NCBI RefSeq assembly: GCF_900114035.1
Contig: NZ_FORP01000004.1
Coordinates: 304,400 to 368,399 of the forward strand
Source: Amycolatopsis sacchari
GTDB taxonomy: Bacteria; Actinomycetota; Actinomycetes; Mycobacteriales; Pseudonocardiaceae
Direction: 5' to 3'
Length of the DNA stretch: 64,000 bases
The notes below the pieces were generated by a model, which saw only the letters and a list, made by a program, of their open reading frames with translations, ran no database searches and was not told the DNA's origin. This document shows positions 25,947 to 33,838 of this stretch, piece after piece. The translations under genes and the position numbers were made by a program. Position 1 is the first letter of the stretch, and each line of letters begins with the position of its first letter.

Positions 25947-26737
25947 GCCCCTCCCTGCTCGACGCGCTCGCCGCCGCCCGGCCTCGGGTCGTGGACCTGG
26001 CCCAGCCCCTTCGCGACGGCATGCCGTGTTCGCCCACCCACCCCGGTTTCCACCTGGCACTGGCCCGCCGCCACGGTGACGTGGCGAGGCCGGACGGGAT
26101 GACGGGTGCGCACGAGCTGCTCGTGCTGGGCGGTCACGTCGGCACGCACATGGACGCGTTGTCGCACGTGGCGGTGGACGGCCGGTTCCACGGCGGGGCC
26201 CCGGCCGTCGTGGAGAACGGGCGGTACCGCAGCCACGGGATCGACGAGGTCGCGCCGCTGGTGTGCCGCGGCGTGCTCGTCGACGTCCCGGCCCGGCGCG
26301 GGGTCGCGCGGCTCGCGCCCGGGGAACCCGTCACGGCCGAAGACCTGGCGGACAGCGACATCCGCGAGGGCGACGTCGTGCTGATCCGGACGGGCTGGGC
26401 CCAGCTGTGGGAGGACGCGAACGCCTACGTCGGCGGCGAGAGCGGGGTGCCCGGGCTCACCGCCGACGGCGCGGAGCAGCTGGCCGCCGCCGGGGTCGCG
26501 GCCGTCGGCGCCGACACGATCGCGCTGGAGCACATCCCCGCCGGCGCCGGGCTCGCGCGGCTGCCGGTGCACCGGATCCTCCTGCACGAGCACGGGATCA
26601 ACCTCATCGAGGTGCTCAACCTCGAGCCGCTGGCGGAGACGGGCGCGCGGGAGTTCGTGTTCGTCGGCGCTCCGCTGCCCGTCGTCGGGGCCACGGGAGC
26701 GCCGATCCGCCCGCTCGCGCTCGTCGAGCAGCGCTGA
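25943..26737 (+). CDS. Cyclase-family (kynurenine formamidase-like) hydrolase
   Basis: A 264-residue metal-dependent hydrolase of the cyclase family. GGHVGTHMDALSHVAVDG contains the HxGTHxDxxxH zinc motif. VLIRTGWAQLWED and VGADTIALEHIP follow in the expected order. Relatives hydrolyse N-formylkynurenine, isatin or other amides. The GTG start overlaps the transporter stop. With an M20 amidase in the same operon and an Lrp regulator, breakdown of an N-acylated or formylated aromatic amino acid is a reasonable inference. Confidence 0.9.
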   Translation: MSPSLLDALAAARPRVVDLAQPLRDGMPCSPTHPGFHLALARRHGDVARPDGMTGAHELLVLGGHVGTHMDALSHVAVDGRFHGGAPAVVENGRYRSHGIDEVAPLVCRGVLVDVPARRGVARLAPGEPVTAEDLADSDIREGDVVLIRTGWAQLWEDANAYVGGESGVPGLTADGAEQLAAAGVAAVGADTIALEHIPAGAGLARLPVHRILLHEHGINLIEVLNLEPLAETGAREFVFVGAPLPVVGATGAPIRPLALVEQR

Positions 26738-26739
26738 GG

Positions 26740-27633
26740 TCAGGGCCGCCCGGCGTGCGGGCTGTCCACGCGGACCGCGCGCAGGGTGCCCTCCCGTTCC
26801 CGGGTGCGGGCGTCCTCGTGGAAGTCGGGCGCGGCGCACACGAACAACGTGCGCCCGTCCTCCCCACCGAGCATGCACGCGAAAGCCCCGGTGCCGGGCG
26901 AGATCTCCTCGCTGACCTCGCCGCCCTCCCGCACCCGCAGCACGCGGTTGCCGGTGGCGTCGGCGACCCACAGCGCGCCTTCGGCGTCGAGGCAGCAGCC
27001 GTCCGGCGCGACGACCACCTGGGCGAACAGCGGCTCCAGGTTCCGGTCGGTCGGCAGCTCGCCGAACTTCGCCCACGTGCGGCGGTTCACGAGGTCGCCG
27101 TCGCCGGTGACGTCGAAGGCGCTGACGCGGTTGCCGAAGGTCTCGCAGACCAGGAGCACCCCGTCGTCGGTCAGCACGCTGCCGTTGGGGAACCACACGT
27201 CCTCGGCGACCGTGGTGACGGTGCCGTCCGGATCGGCCCGCAGCAGCGCCGCGGTCTCCAGCGGGGCGCCGCCCATCAGGTCGAACCCGAACTCGCCCAC
27301 GAACGCCCGCCCGTGCGCGTCGACGACCATGTCGTTGGGATAGCCCTTGACGTGGCTGGACAGGTCGGCGTGGGTGACGAGGCTGCCGTCGGGTTCGCGG
27401 CGGAGCAGGCGCGCGTCCCGCATCGAGACGACCAGGAGCCGCCCGTCCGGCAGCCAGCCCAGCCCGGACGGCTGCCCCTCGACCTCGGCCTCGACGCGGA
27501 GGTCACCGCCGTCCTCCCTGGCGGAGTACACGCGGTGGGTGTAGAAGTCGGCGAACCAGATCCGCCCCTCGTGCCAGCGGGGGCACTCCAGGAACGAAAG
27601 CCCGTCCACGACCGTGTTGATCTCCCGGCTCAT
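26740..27633 (-). CDS. SMP-30/gluconolactonase-like beta-propeller protein
   Basis: A 297-residue six-bladed propeller of the SMP-30/Gnl family. Metal ligands expected in this family appear in LSFLECPRWHEGRIWFADF (Glu), GYPNDMVVDAHGRAFVG (Asn-Asp), FPNGSVLTDDG (Asn) and PDGCCLDAEGALWVAD (Asp). It probably hydrolyses a lactone in the cytoplasm. Its ATG at 27633 overlaps the stop of the LLM oxidoreductase, so an oxidation followed by lactone opening is a likely pathway pair. Confidence 0.88.
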   Translation of the reverse strand: MSREINTVVDGLSFLECPRWHEGRIWFADFYTHRVYSAREDGGDLRVEAEVEGQPSGLGWLPDGRLLVVSMRDARLLRREPDGSLVTHADLSSHVKGYPNDMVVDAHGRAFVGEFGFDLMGGAPLETAALLRADPDGTVTTVAEDVWFPNGSVLTDDGVLLVCETFGNRVSAFDVTGDGDLVNRRTWAKFGELPTDRNLEPLFAQVVVAPDGCCLDAEGALWVADATGNRVLRVREGGEVSEEISPGTGAFACMLGGEDGRTLFVCAAPDFHEDARTREREGTLRAVRVDSPHAGRP

Positions 27634-28640
27634 CACGCACCTCCGGCAAGTACTGGGTCTGCGGCTTCGAGGAAGTTTTCCAGCTCCGCGCGCACTTCGG
27701 AACCACACGGCTGGAAGACGATCTCGGTGACGCCGAGCGCCTGGAACTCGTCCAGTTTGCGGCGGATCTCGGCGCGGGTGCCGCTGAGCGTGACGTCCCG
27801 CAGCGTCACGCTCCCGCCGGCCCGCCACGCCGCGGTGTCGGCCGCGTTGAGCTCGACGCAGTGTCCACTGTGGATGGAAAGATGGCGCTGCTCCGGCGGC
27901 TCCGCCTCCAGTGCGTCCAGCCACTCCTGGCCGCCGGGCAGTGCCCGCACAGCGTCCGGGCCGCCGAACTCGTAGGCACCGTGCAGCGACAGGGCCCAGC
28001 CGGGGCCGGCCGTCTGCCTCGCGTGGTCGGAGTCGGGCGCCTCGTCCTCGTCGAGCACGGTCCCCCACGCGAGATAGGCCACCCAGGGGTGTTCGCTCAT
28101 GAACTCCGGGGTGCTCAACGTCGCGTAGAGCCCGTCGCCGAGTTCCCGCGCGACCTTGGCGCCCTTCGGTCCGAGCGCGCCGACGAGCACCGGGACCTCG
28201 ACGGGCCGCGACGGCGCGTGCCCTTCCGGATGCAGCATCCGCATCCGCGCGCCCTCCCACTCGATGGTCTCGCCCCGCAGCAGCCCGCGGTAGGCGCGGA
28301 TGTAGGACTCCATGTACGACCAGGGAACCGCGCCGTAGCCCATCGCGCGGCGGCCGCTGAACCCGGTGCCGAACGCGACCGCGACCCGGCCGGGGGCGAG
28401 CGCGGTGAGCGCGGCCGTCGCCGCGGCGTTGACCATCGGGTGCCGCAGGCTCGGCACGAGCACGCCCGGCCCCAGCCCGATGCGCTCGGTGCGCTCGGCG
28501 GCCAGTGCGAGCATCATCCACACGTCCGGGCTCTGCTGGGGCGTGTCGTAGAGCCACGCGCGGTGGTAGCCGAGCTCCTCCGCGAGCGCGATGTTGTCCG
28601 GTGAGTCCAGTGCGGTGGGAAACGCGCAGGACACGTCCAT
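27633..28640 (-). CDS. LLM-class (F420-type) flavin oxidoreductase
   Basis: A 335-residue luciferase-like protein beginning MDVSCAFPTALDSPDNIALAEELGY, with LGPGVLVPSLRHPMVNAAATAAL, AFGTGFSGRRAMGYG and EVPVLVGALGPKGAKVA, all typical of F420-dependent LLM enzymes. It is coupled to the SMP-30-like gene by an ATGA. It has good translation signals (GGAGGAGG upstream) and may form one transcript with the SGNH and MFS genes behind it. The substrate is unknown. Confidence 0.88.
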   Translation of the reverse strand: MDVSCAFPTALDSPDNIALAEELGYHRAWLYDTPQQSPDVWMMLALAAERTERIGLGPGVLVPSLRHPMVNAAATAALTALAPGRVAVAFGTGFSGRRAMGYGAVPWSYMESYIRAYRGLLRGETIEWEGARMRMLHPEGHAPSRPVEVPVLVGALGPKGAKVARELGDGLYATLSTPEFMSEHPWVAYLAWGTVLDEDEAPDSDHARQTAGPGWALSLHGAYEFGGPDAVRALPGGQEWLDALEAEPPEQRHLSIHSGHCVELNAADTAAWRAGGSVTLRDVTLSGTRAEIRRKLDEFQALGVTEIVFQPCGSEVRAELENFLEAADPVLAGGA

Positions 28641-28655
28641 CGGGTCCTCCTCCCG

Positions 28656-29498
28656 TCAGTGCCGGGCCTTGAGTGCGCCGGCCAGTATCGCGGCCACGTG
28701 CCGCATTCCTTCGGCGTTCGGGTGGTAGGGGTACGCGGGCGACGACGGTGTCGCCCCCTCCAGCCAACGCCGCTCCGGTGGTTCACACAGGCCGTGCCAG
28801 GCACTGGGCAGCCGGATGTCCACATAGGACGCCCGGTGCGTCACGGCCTGCCACGCCAGCATCCCCGCGACCATGTCCAATCTGGACTGGATGTAGTTCG
28901 CGTCCGCGGGCGTGTACGGGTCGGCGGGGAAACAGCCGCCGGGGCGCCAGTACGTCAGGTACCCGGTCACGACGACCTTCGCGTGCGGGGACCGGCGGTG
29001 GATCTCGTTCAGCGCCGCACCGACTTTCGGGGCGGTGTCCCGGATCCTCGCGGCGAACGTGTCCACGCCGCCGGCGTCGTACCGCTCCCGGCACGAGGGC
29101 TGGGCCGGGACGCCACCGGGGCTCGCGCACGCGACGAACGCCGAGGACAGCACGATGTCGTTGGCGCCGATCGCGACCGTGACCAGGTCCGTGTCCGGTC
29201 GCAGCGCGTCGAACTGGGGCGGCACGATCCCGGCCTGGCGGCCGGTGAAGTCGGCCGTCGTGGCGCCCGAGCACGACACGTCGGTGAGCGCCGCGTGCAG
29301 CGTCGCGGCCAGCACGTGCGGCCAGTTCCGGTCCGAGCGCAGGCACGTCGTGTCGATCTGGTCGGGGATCAGCGGGCCCGCCGCCGACGAGTCGCCCAGC
29401 GCCACGTACCGCAGCGGACCGCCCGCCACCGCCTGCCCGCCCGTCACGCACCACAGCAGGACCGCCAGCGCGAGGGCGGCCACACGCCGGGCGGTCAC
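28656..29498 (-). CDS. Secreted SGNH/GDSL hydrolase
   Basis: A 280-residue protein with a cleavable signal peptide (RVAALALAVLLWCVTGGQAVAGG). Catalytic blocks are clear: RYVALGDSSAAGPL (Ser), SGATTADF (Gly), VTVAIGANDIVLSS (Asn) and AYPYHPNAEGMRHVA (His with the Asp/Asn pair). Paired cysteines suggest disulphides. It resembles actinobacterial secreted lipases and esterases of the SGNH type. The GTG start at 29498 overlaps the MFS stop, so it is translated with the transporter. Confidence 0.9.
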   Translation of the reverse strand: MTARRVAALALAVLLWCVTGGQAVAGGPLRYVALGDSSAAGPLIPDQIDTTCLRSDRNWPHVLAATLHAALTDVSCSGATTADFTGRQAGIVPPQFDALRPDTDLVTVAIGANDIVLSSAFVACASPGGVPAQPSCRERYDAGGVDTFAARIRDTAPKVGAALNEIHRRSPHAKVVVTGYLTYWRPGGCFPADPYTPADANYIQSRLDMVAGMLAWQAVTHRASYVDIRLPSAWHGLCEPPERRWLEGATPSSPAYPYHPNAEGMRHVAAILAGALKARH

Positions 29499-30829
29499 GC
29501 CGCCCCGCTCCGGTCGACGGCGACCGGCGCGGCGGTGTCGTCCTGGCGGTGCCGGAGGGTGCGCGCCAGCACCGGCACCAGCGCGACGGCGACGACGGAC
29601 GCGACGAGCAGCGTGTAGTACGGCGACAGCAGGTTGCCGGTCGCCTCCTCGATGAGCCCGTAGGCGTAGGGCCCGACGAACCCGCCCGTGATGCCCACGG
29701 TGTTGATGAACGCCAGCCCCGCCGCGGCCATCAGCCCGGACATGCGGGACATCGCGACCGACCAGAACAACGGCAGCGTGCCGAGCGCGAAGAAGCTGGA
29801 CAGGAAGATCAGCACGATGCGCACCGGCGCGTACGGCAACAGCAGGAACAGCATCAGGATGACCAGCGTGCCCCCGGCGCCGACGCCGATGAGGGTCACC
29901 TCGTGGCCGATGCGCCGCTTGAGCCACGGGAAGAACAGCACGCCGGCCAGCCCCGCGAGGCCGCCGCTGCCCGCGACGAGCCCGACCAGGAACGTGTTCT
30001 TGATGCCGATCGACTGCAGCAGCGACGGGTAGTTGAAGCCCACGCCGGAGCTGATCGCCTGGTTGATGAAGTAGATCGCGGCGAGCGCGAGCACCGGCGG
30101 GCGCCCGAAGGCCAGCCGCAGGTTGCCCCGGATCCGTTCCGGCGACGGGGCGTCGTGCGCCACCGCCCGCTCGCTCAGTTCGAGGGCCTGCTCGGGGGTG
30201 AGCCACTTCGCGTCCGACGGCCGTCCCGGCAGCGCGAACCAGACCAGCACCCCGGCGGCGATCGTGACCAGGCCTTCGATGAGGAACATCCACTGCCAGC
30301 CCTGCAGCCCGCCGAGCCCGTCCAGCTCCATCAGCGCGCCACCGGCGGGCGCGCCGATGAAGATCGCGACACACGGCGCCACGTAGATGAACCCGACGAT
30401 CGTCACCCGGTGCCGCTGCGAGAACCACAGCGTGACCAGGTACATCATCGCGGGGAACAGGCCCGCCTCCGCCGCGCCGAGCAGCAGCCGCAGCAGGTAG
30501 AACGACCACTCGTTGCGCACGAACATCATCGCCGCCGAGACCGCGCCCCACGTCAGGGCGATCCGGGTGATCCACACCCGCGCGCCGACGCGGTAGAGGA
30601 CGAGGTTGCTCGGCACTTCCAAAAGGGCGTAGGTCAGGAAGAACAGCCCGGCGCCGAGCCCGTAGGCGGCCGCGCCGATGCCGATGTCGGCCTCCAGCGA
30701 CGTCTTCGCCAGCGAGATGTTCGTCCGGTCGACGTAGGACATGAAGTAGGCGATGCCCAGGACGGGCAGGAGCCGGACCATGGCCCGTTTCGTCGCCAGC
30801 TCGTGCAGCAGGTCTTTCGCGTTCGCCAT
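29495..30829 (-). CDS. MFS transporter, anion:cation symporter type
   Basis: A 444-residue permease of the ACS (phthalate/tartrate/glucarate-like) type: LPVLGIAYFMSYVDRTNISLAK in helix 1, EVPSNLVLYRVGARVWI, then FVRNEWSFYLLRLLLGAAEAGLFPAMMYLVTLWF, a signature run of ACS porters. Twelve helices are apparent. The ATG at 30829 has GGAGGG eight bases upstream. It diverges from a TetR gene whose operator candidate lies in between. The substrate is probably an organic anion used by the LLM and SMP-30 enzymes. Confidence 0.9.
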   Translation of the reverse strand: MANAKDLLHELATKRAMVRLLPVLGIAYFMSYVDRTNISLAKTSLEADIGIGAAAYGLGAGLFFLTYALLEVPSNLVLYRVGARVWITRIALTWGAVSAAMMFVRNEWSFYLLRLLLGAAEAGLFPAMMYLVTLWFSQRHRVTIVGFIYVAPCVAIFIGAPAGGALMELDGLGGLQGWQWMFLIEGLVTIAAGVLVWFALPGRPSDAKWLTPEQALELSERAVAHDAPSPERIRGNLRLAFGRPPVLALAAIYFINQAISSGVGFNYPSLLQSIGIKNTFLVGLVAGSGGLAGLAGVLFFPWLKRRIGHEVTLIGVGAGGTLVILMLFLLLPYAPVRIVLIFLSSFFALGTLPLFWSVAMSRMSGLMAAAGLAFINTVGITGGFVGPYAYGLIEEATGNLLSPYYTLLVASVVAVALVPVLARTLRHRQDDTAAPVAVDRSGAA

Positions 30830-30883
30830 CGCCACGACCCTCCGTGAGCCACTTTGCTCTGGAATTTCTGCCGTTCTACCTGC

Positions 30884-30899
30884 GATACTACCGAGTATC
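30884..30899. promoter_or_regulatory. TetR operator candidate GATACT-N4-AGTATC
   Basis: A perfect 6-bp inverted repeat with an ACCG centre lies between the divergent MFS (start 30829) and TetR (start 30986) genes. It is AT-rich against a GC-rich background and close to both start regions, so binding of the adjacent TetR protein is likely. Confidence 0.6.
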
Positions 30900-30985
30900 A
30901 CGGTAAGCGCCCCGCGTTCGCCGTGTCAACGCCGGGCGCCGGGCGTGCGACGATGGCGGCGGTCTTCGCGAGGGGAGGAGCAACG

Positions 30986-31606
30986 GTGAGCGCGAGCCCA
31001 GAGGTGGCTTCGGAGGTGTGGCAGCGGATCCTCGACGCCGCCGCCGAGGCGTTCATGGTCAACGGGTTCGCCAACGCGACGATCGACGACATCGCGCGCG
31101 AGGTGGGGGCGACGAAAGGCCTGGTGTACTACCACTTCCGCTCGAAGTTCGACATCTACCTCGCCGTGTACGAGGAGGGCATGCGGCGCGTCCGGGAGCG
31201 GGTCGAGCCCCACGCGCGGGGCGGGGGCAGCGGCCGGGACCGGCTCGTGGCGATGTGCGTGGCGCACGAGATCAACCTGATGGAGGACCTGGCCTACCAC
31301 CACGTCGTGCACCAGGGCGTGCGGGACCAGCGCTCGACGGCGCTGAAGGCGCGCCAGCGGGACGCACTGACGGAGCTGAACCAGCTGCGCAGCGACTACG
31401 AGGACCTGTTCCGCGGTGTCGTCACCGAAGGCATCGAGGACGGTTCGCTCCGCCGCGTGGACGCCGCCCTGGCGACGAGGACGCTGCTGAGCAACCTGAA
31501 CGCCGTGGACATGTGGTACCACCGCCGCGACGGCCAGCCACCCGACGAGGTCCACGACCTCGCACGGCGGGTGGTGGACCTGCTGATCGGCGGTTTGGCG
31601 GCCTGA
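30986..31606 (+). CDS. TetR-family transcriptional regulator
   Basis: A 206-residue regulator with the HTH at about residues 15-60 (ILDAAAEAFMVNGFANATIDDIAREVGATKGLVYYHFRSK) and a helical ligand-binding domain. I prefer GTG 30986 over an upstream ATG because AGGGGAGGAG lies at 30971-30980. It probably controls itself and the leftward MFS-SGNH-LLM-lactonase set through the palindrome at 30884-30899. Confidence 0.92.
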   Translation: MSASPEVASEVWQRILDAAAEAFMVNGFANATIDDIAREVGATKGLVYYHFRSKFDIYLAVYEEGMRRVRERVEPHARGGGSGRDRLVAMCVAHEINLMEDLAYHHVVHQGVRDQRSTALKARQRDALTELNQLRSDYEDLFRGVVTEGIEDGSLRRVDAALATRTLLSNLNAVDMWYHRRDGQPPDEVHDLARRVVDLLIGGLAA

Positions 31607-31650
31607 GGGGAGCCGAACCCGGCCGAGAAAGCGAACTGCGGCCCCGCGGA

Positions 31651-31998
31651 TCAGCCCGGCTGGATGTACTCGAACACCGCGCCGTCGCCGTGGCGGGCGA
31701 TCATGCGGGCGCCGTTCGGGCCCTCGCCGGGGCCTTCGAGGACCTGACCGCCGCCGGCGGTGACCGCGGCGCCCGCCGCCTCGATGTCCGCCACCAGCAG
31801 GGTCGCCGTCCTCCGTACCCGGGACAGCTCCTCGGCCTCGCCCGCCAGCAGCAGGAACGGGCCGACCCACGCCAGTTCGACCGCGCCGAACCGGAAGCGC
31901 CTGACCTCGGTGGTCCCGGCGAGCACGCGGTAGGTGTCCAGCGCCGCTTCAAGGTCGTCGACCTCGACCCTGGCCAGCACGCGCTCAACGATCGGCAT
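31651..31998 (-). CDS. VOC/glyoxalase-like protein
   Basis: A 115-residue protein with one vicinal-oxygen-chelate-type unit pair: VERVLARVEVDDLEAALDTYRVLAG, ELAWVGPFLLLAG, ATLLVADIEAAGAAVTAGGGQVLEGP and GDGAVFEYIQPG. Metal ligands are not obvious, so it may bind rather than catalyse. It starts at ATG 31998, inside the last 14 bases of the IclR gene, so the two are translated together. Function unknown. Confidence 0.75.
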   Translation of the reverse strand: MPIVERVLARVEVDDLEAALDTYRVLAGTTEVRRFRFGAVELAWVGPFLLLAGEAEELSRVRRTATLLVADIEAAGAAVTAGGGQVLEGPGEGPNGARMIARHGDGAVFEYIQPG

Positions 31999-32716
31999 CG
32001 GCGTCCTCCTCGCGGTACGCACGCTCGATCCGCCCGGCGGCCTCGGTCAGCGCGGGACGCAGCGTTTCCGCCAGCGCCGAAGCGCTCACGCGGTCGGCGT
32101 GCGCGGAGATCCCGATGGCGGCCACGGTGGCCGACGCCCCATCGCGGACGGGCACGGCGACCGAGCGGGCACCTTCCTCCTCAGCGGCGAACCAGCCGTC
32201 CCGCCGGGCCGCGTCGATCTCCGCGCGCAACGCCGCGTCGAACCGCTCACTCGCCAGGTCGCCGTCCGGTCTGCCGGCGAGCAGGACCCGGCCCAGCGAG
32301 GTCCGGTGGGCGGCGACGCTGCTGCCGACGGTGACCACGGGCGCCATCAGGCGCTTGCCCGGCACGTGCGCGACGTACACGACCTTGTCCCCGTCCAGCA
32401 CGGCCATCGACGCCGACTCGGTGAAGCGCGCGGACAGCTCGGCCAGGTGCGGCAGGGCGAGCCGCGGCAGTCGCAGCGCGGCGAGGTAGGCGTTGCCGAG
32501 TTCGAGCACCGCGGGGTGCAGGCGGAACTGCTGCCGGTCGGCGCGGAGGTACCCCCTGGCCACCAGCGTGTGCAGGAAACGCCGGGCCGACGCGCGGTCG
32601 AGGCCGCTTTCCTTGGCGACCTCGCTGAGCGTCAGGCCGTCCTGATCGGGCCGGAACGCCGCGAGGACGGCCAGCCCCCGTTCCACGGAGGCCACCAGCT
32701 CCGGGTCTTCGTTCAC
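31985..32716 (-). CDS. IclR-family transcriptional regulator
   Basis: A 243-residue IclR protein: N-terminal winged helix (SVERGLAVLAAFRPDQDGLTLSEVAKESGLDRASARRFLHTL), then an effector domain with DGDKVVYVAHVPGKRL and AAHRTSLGRVLLAG, the layout of PcaR/PobR-type regulators of aromatic catabolism. It diverges from the dehydrogenase operon at 32849. The palindrome at 32748-32761 is its likely site. Confidence 0.92.
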   Translation of the reverse strand: MNEDPELVASVERGLAVLAAFRPDQDGLTLSEVAKESGLDRASARRFLHTLVARGYLRADRQQFRLHPAVLELGNAYLAALRLPRLALPHLAELSARFTESASMAVLDGDKVVYVAHVPGKRLMAPVVTVGSSVAAHRTSLGRVLLAGRPDGDLASERFDAALRAEIDAARRDGWFAAEEEGARSVAVPVRDGASATVAAIGISAHADRVSASALAETLRPALTEAAGRIERAYREEDADADR

Positions 32717-32747
32717 GCCGGCAGCTTAACACCAGTCGCGCGCCCAG

Positions 32748-32761
32748 CGCACAAGTGTGCG
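32748..32761. promoter_or_regulatory. IclR operator candidate CGCACA-AG-TGTGCG
   Basis: A 14-bp palindrome (6-bp arms, 2-bp centre) lies 31 bp upstream of the IclR start and about 88 bp upstream of the dehydrogenase gene. IclR proteins often bind such compact palindromes. A loosely similar half-site (TTTGTGCG) lies at 32826-32833. Confidence 0.55.
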
Positions 32762-32848
32762 ATCCATGAAACACACCTCTTGCCTTCACGCGCCTGAGGC
32801 CGCATAGTCGAGCGCTATGCGAACGTTTGTGCGTCAGGAGCCCGACTC

Positions 32849-33838
32849 ATGAGGGTCGCGGTGACCACGGGCCCGAACCGGGTCGAGATCGTCGAACGCC
32901 CCGCGCCCGTGGCCGGGGAAGGACAGGTGCTCGTGCGGGTGGAGTGCGTGGGGGTGTGCGGCACCGACGCCCACATCTGGGCCGGCGAGTACCCGGCCTC
33001 GTCGCTGCCGCTCGTGCAGGGGCACGAGATCACCGGCTGGGCCGGCGGCGAGCGGGTGGTGGTCGAGCCCGCGTTCTCGTGCGGCCGGTGCCACGCCTGC
33101 CGCTCGGGCAGGGCGAACGCTTGCGCCCGCAGCGCCGTGCTGGGCGTGCACCTCGACGGCGCGCTGGCCGAGTCGGTCGTGGTACCGGCCGCCCACGCGC
33201 ACCCGGCGCCCGGACTGTCCGCGACGACGGCGGCGGTGGTGGAACCGGCGGCCATCGCCCTGCAGGCCGTCGAGCGCTCGCTGGCGCCCGCGGAAGCGTT
33301 CGCGCTCGTGCTGGGCTGCGGGCCCATCGGGCTGCTGGCGACGCGGGCACTCGCGGACCGGGGCGCGCGGGTCGCCGCGCTGGACCGCGATCCCACGCGG
33401 GCCGAGCGGGCCCGGCGCTTCGGTGCCGAGTTCACCGCCCCGGTCGACGGGCGGCCGGACTCCCGGCAGCGGGCAGCGCTCGCCGAGTGGGCGGGCGGCG
33501 AGGGGCCCTCGGTCGTCGTCGAGGCCACGGGCGCGCCCGCCGCACTCGCCACCGCGCTCGACCTCGTCGTCAGCGCCGGGCGGGTGGTGACCGTCGGGAT
33601 CTCCGCGGCGGAGGCGCGGTTGCCGATGAACCTGTTGCCTTACAAGGAACTCGACCTCGTCGGCAGCCGGAACAGCCGGGCGCTGTTCCCGGCGGCCATC
33701 GACTTCGTCCGGCGGCACCGGGCACTGGCCGAGGACCTGGTCACCCACCGCCTGCCGCTGGCCCGCACGGCGGAGGCGTTCGCGCTCGCGCACCACGGCG
33801 ACGCGGCGGTCGGCAAGATCCTCATCGAGGTCCCGTGA
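32849..33838 (+). CDS. Zinc-dependent medium-chain dehydrogenase
   Basis: A 329-residue MDR enzyme of the threonine/sorbitol dehydrogenase type. Catalytic-zinc ligands: Cys37 (GVCGTDAH) and His59-Glu60 (QGHEITG). Structural-zinc Cys residues 78, 81, 84 and 92 (CGRCHACRSGRANAC) are all present. The NAD(P) Rossmann motif is LGCGPIGLLATRAL. It oxidises an alcohol or polyol. CAGGAG at 32835-32840 supports ATG 32849. The stop overlaps the GTG of the next gene, so it leads the operon 32849-38436. Confidence 0.92.
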   Translation: MRVAVTTGPNRVEIVERPAPVAGEGQVLVRVECVGVCGTDAHIWAGEYPASSLPLVQGHEITGWAGGERVVVEPAFSCGRCHACRSGRANACARSAVLGVHLDGALAESVVVPAAHAHPAPGLSATTAAVVEPAAIALQAVERSLAPAEAFALVLGCGPIGLLATRALADRGARVAALDRDPTRAERARRFGAEFTAPVDGRPDSRQRAALAEWAGGEGPSVVVEATGAPAALATALDLVVSAGRVVTVGISAAEARLPMNLLPYKELDLVGSRNSRALFPAAIDFVRRHRALAEDLVTHRLPLARTAEAFALAHHGDAAVGKILIEVP

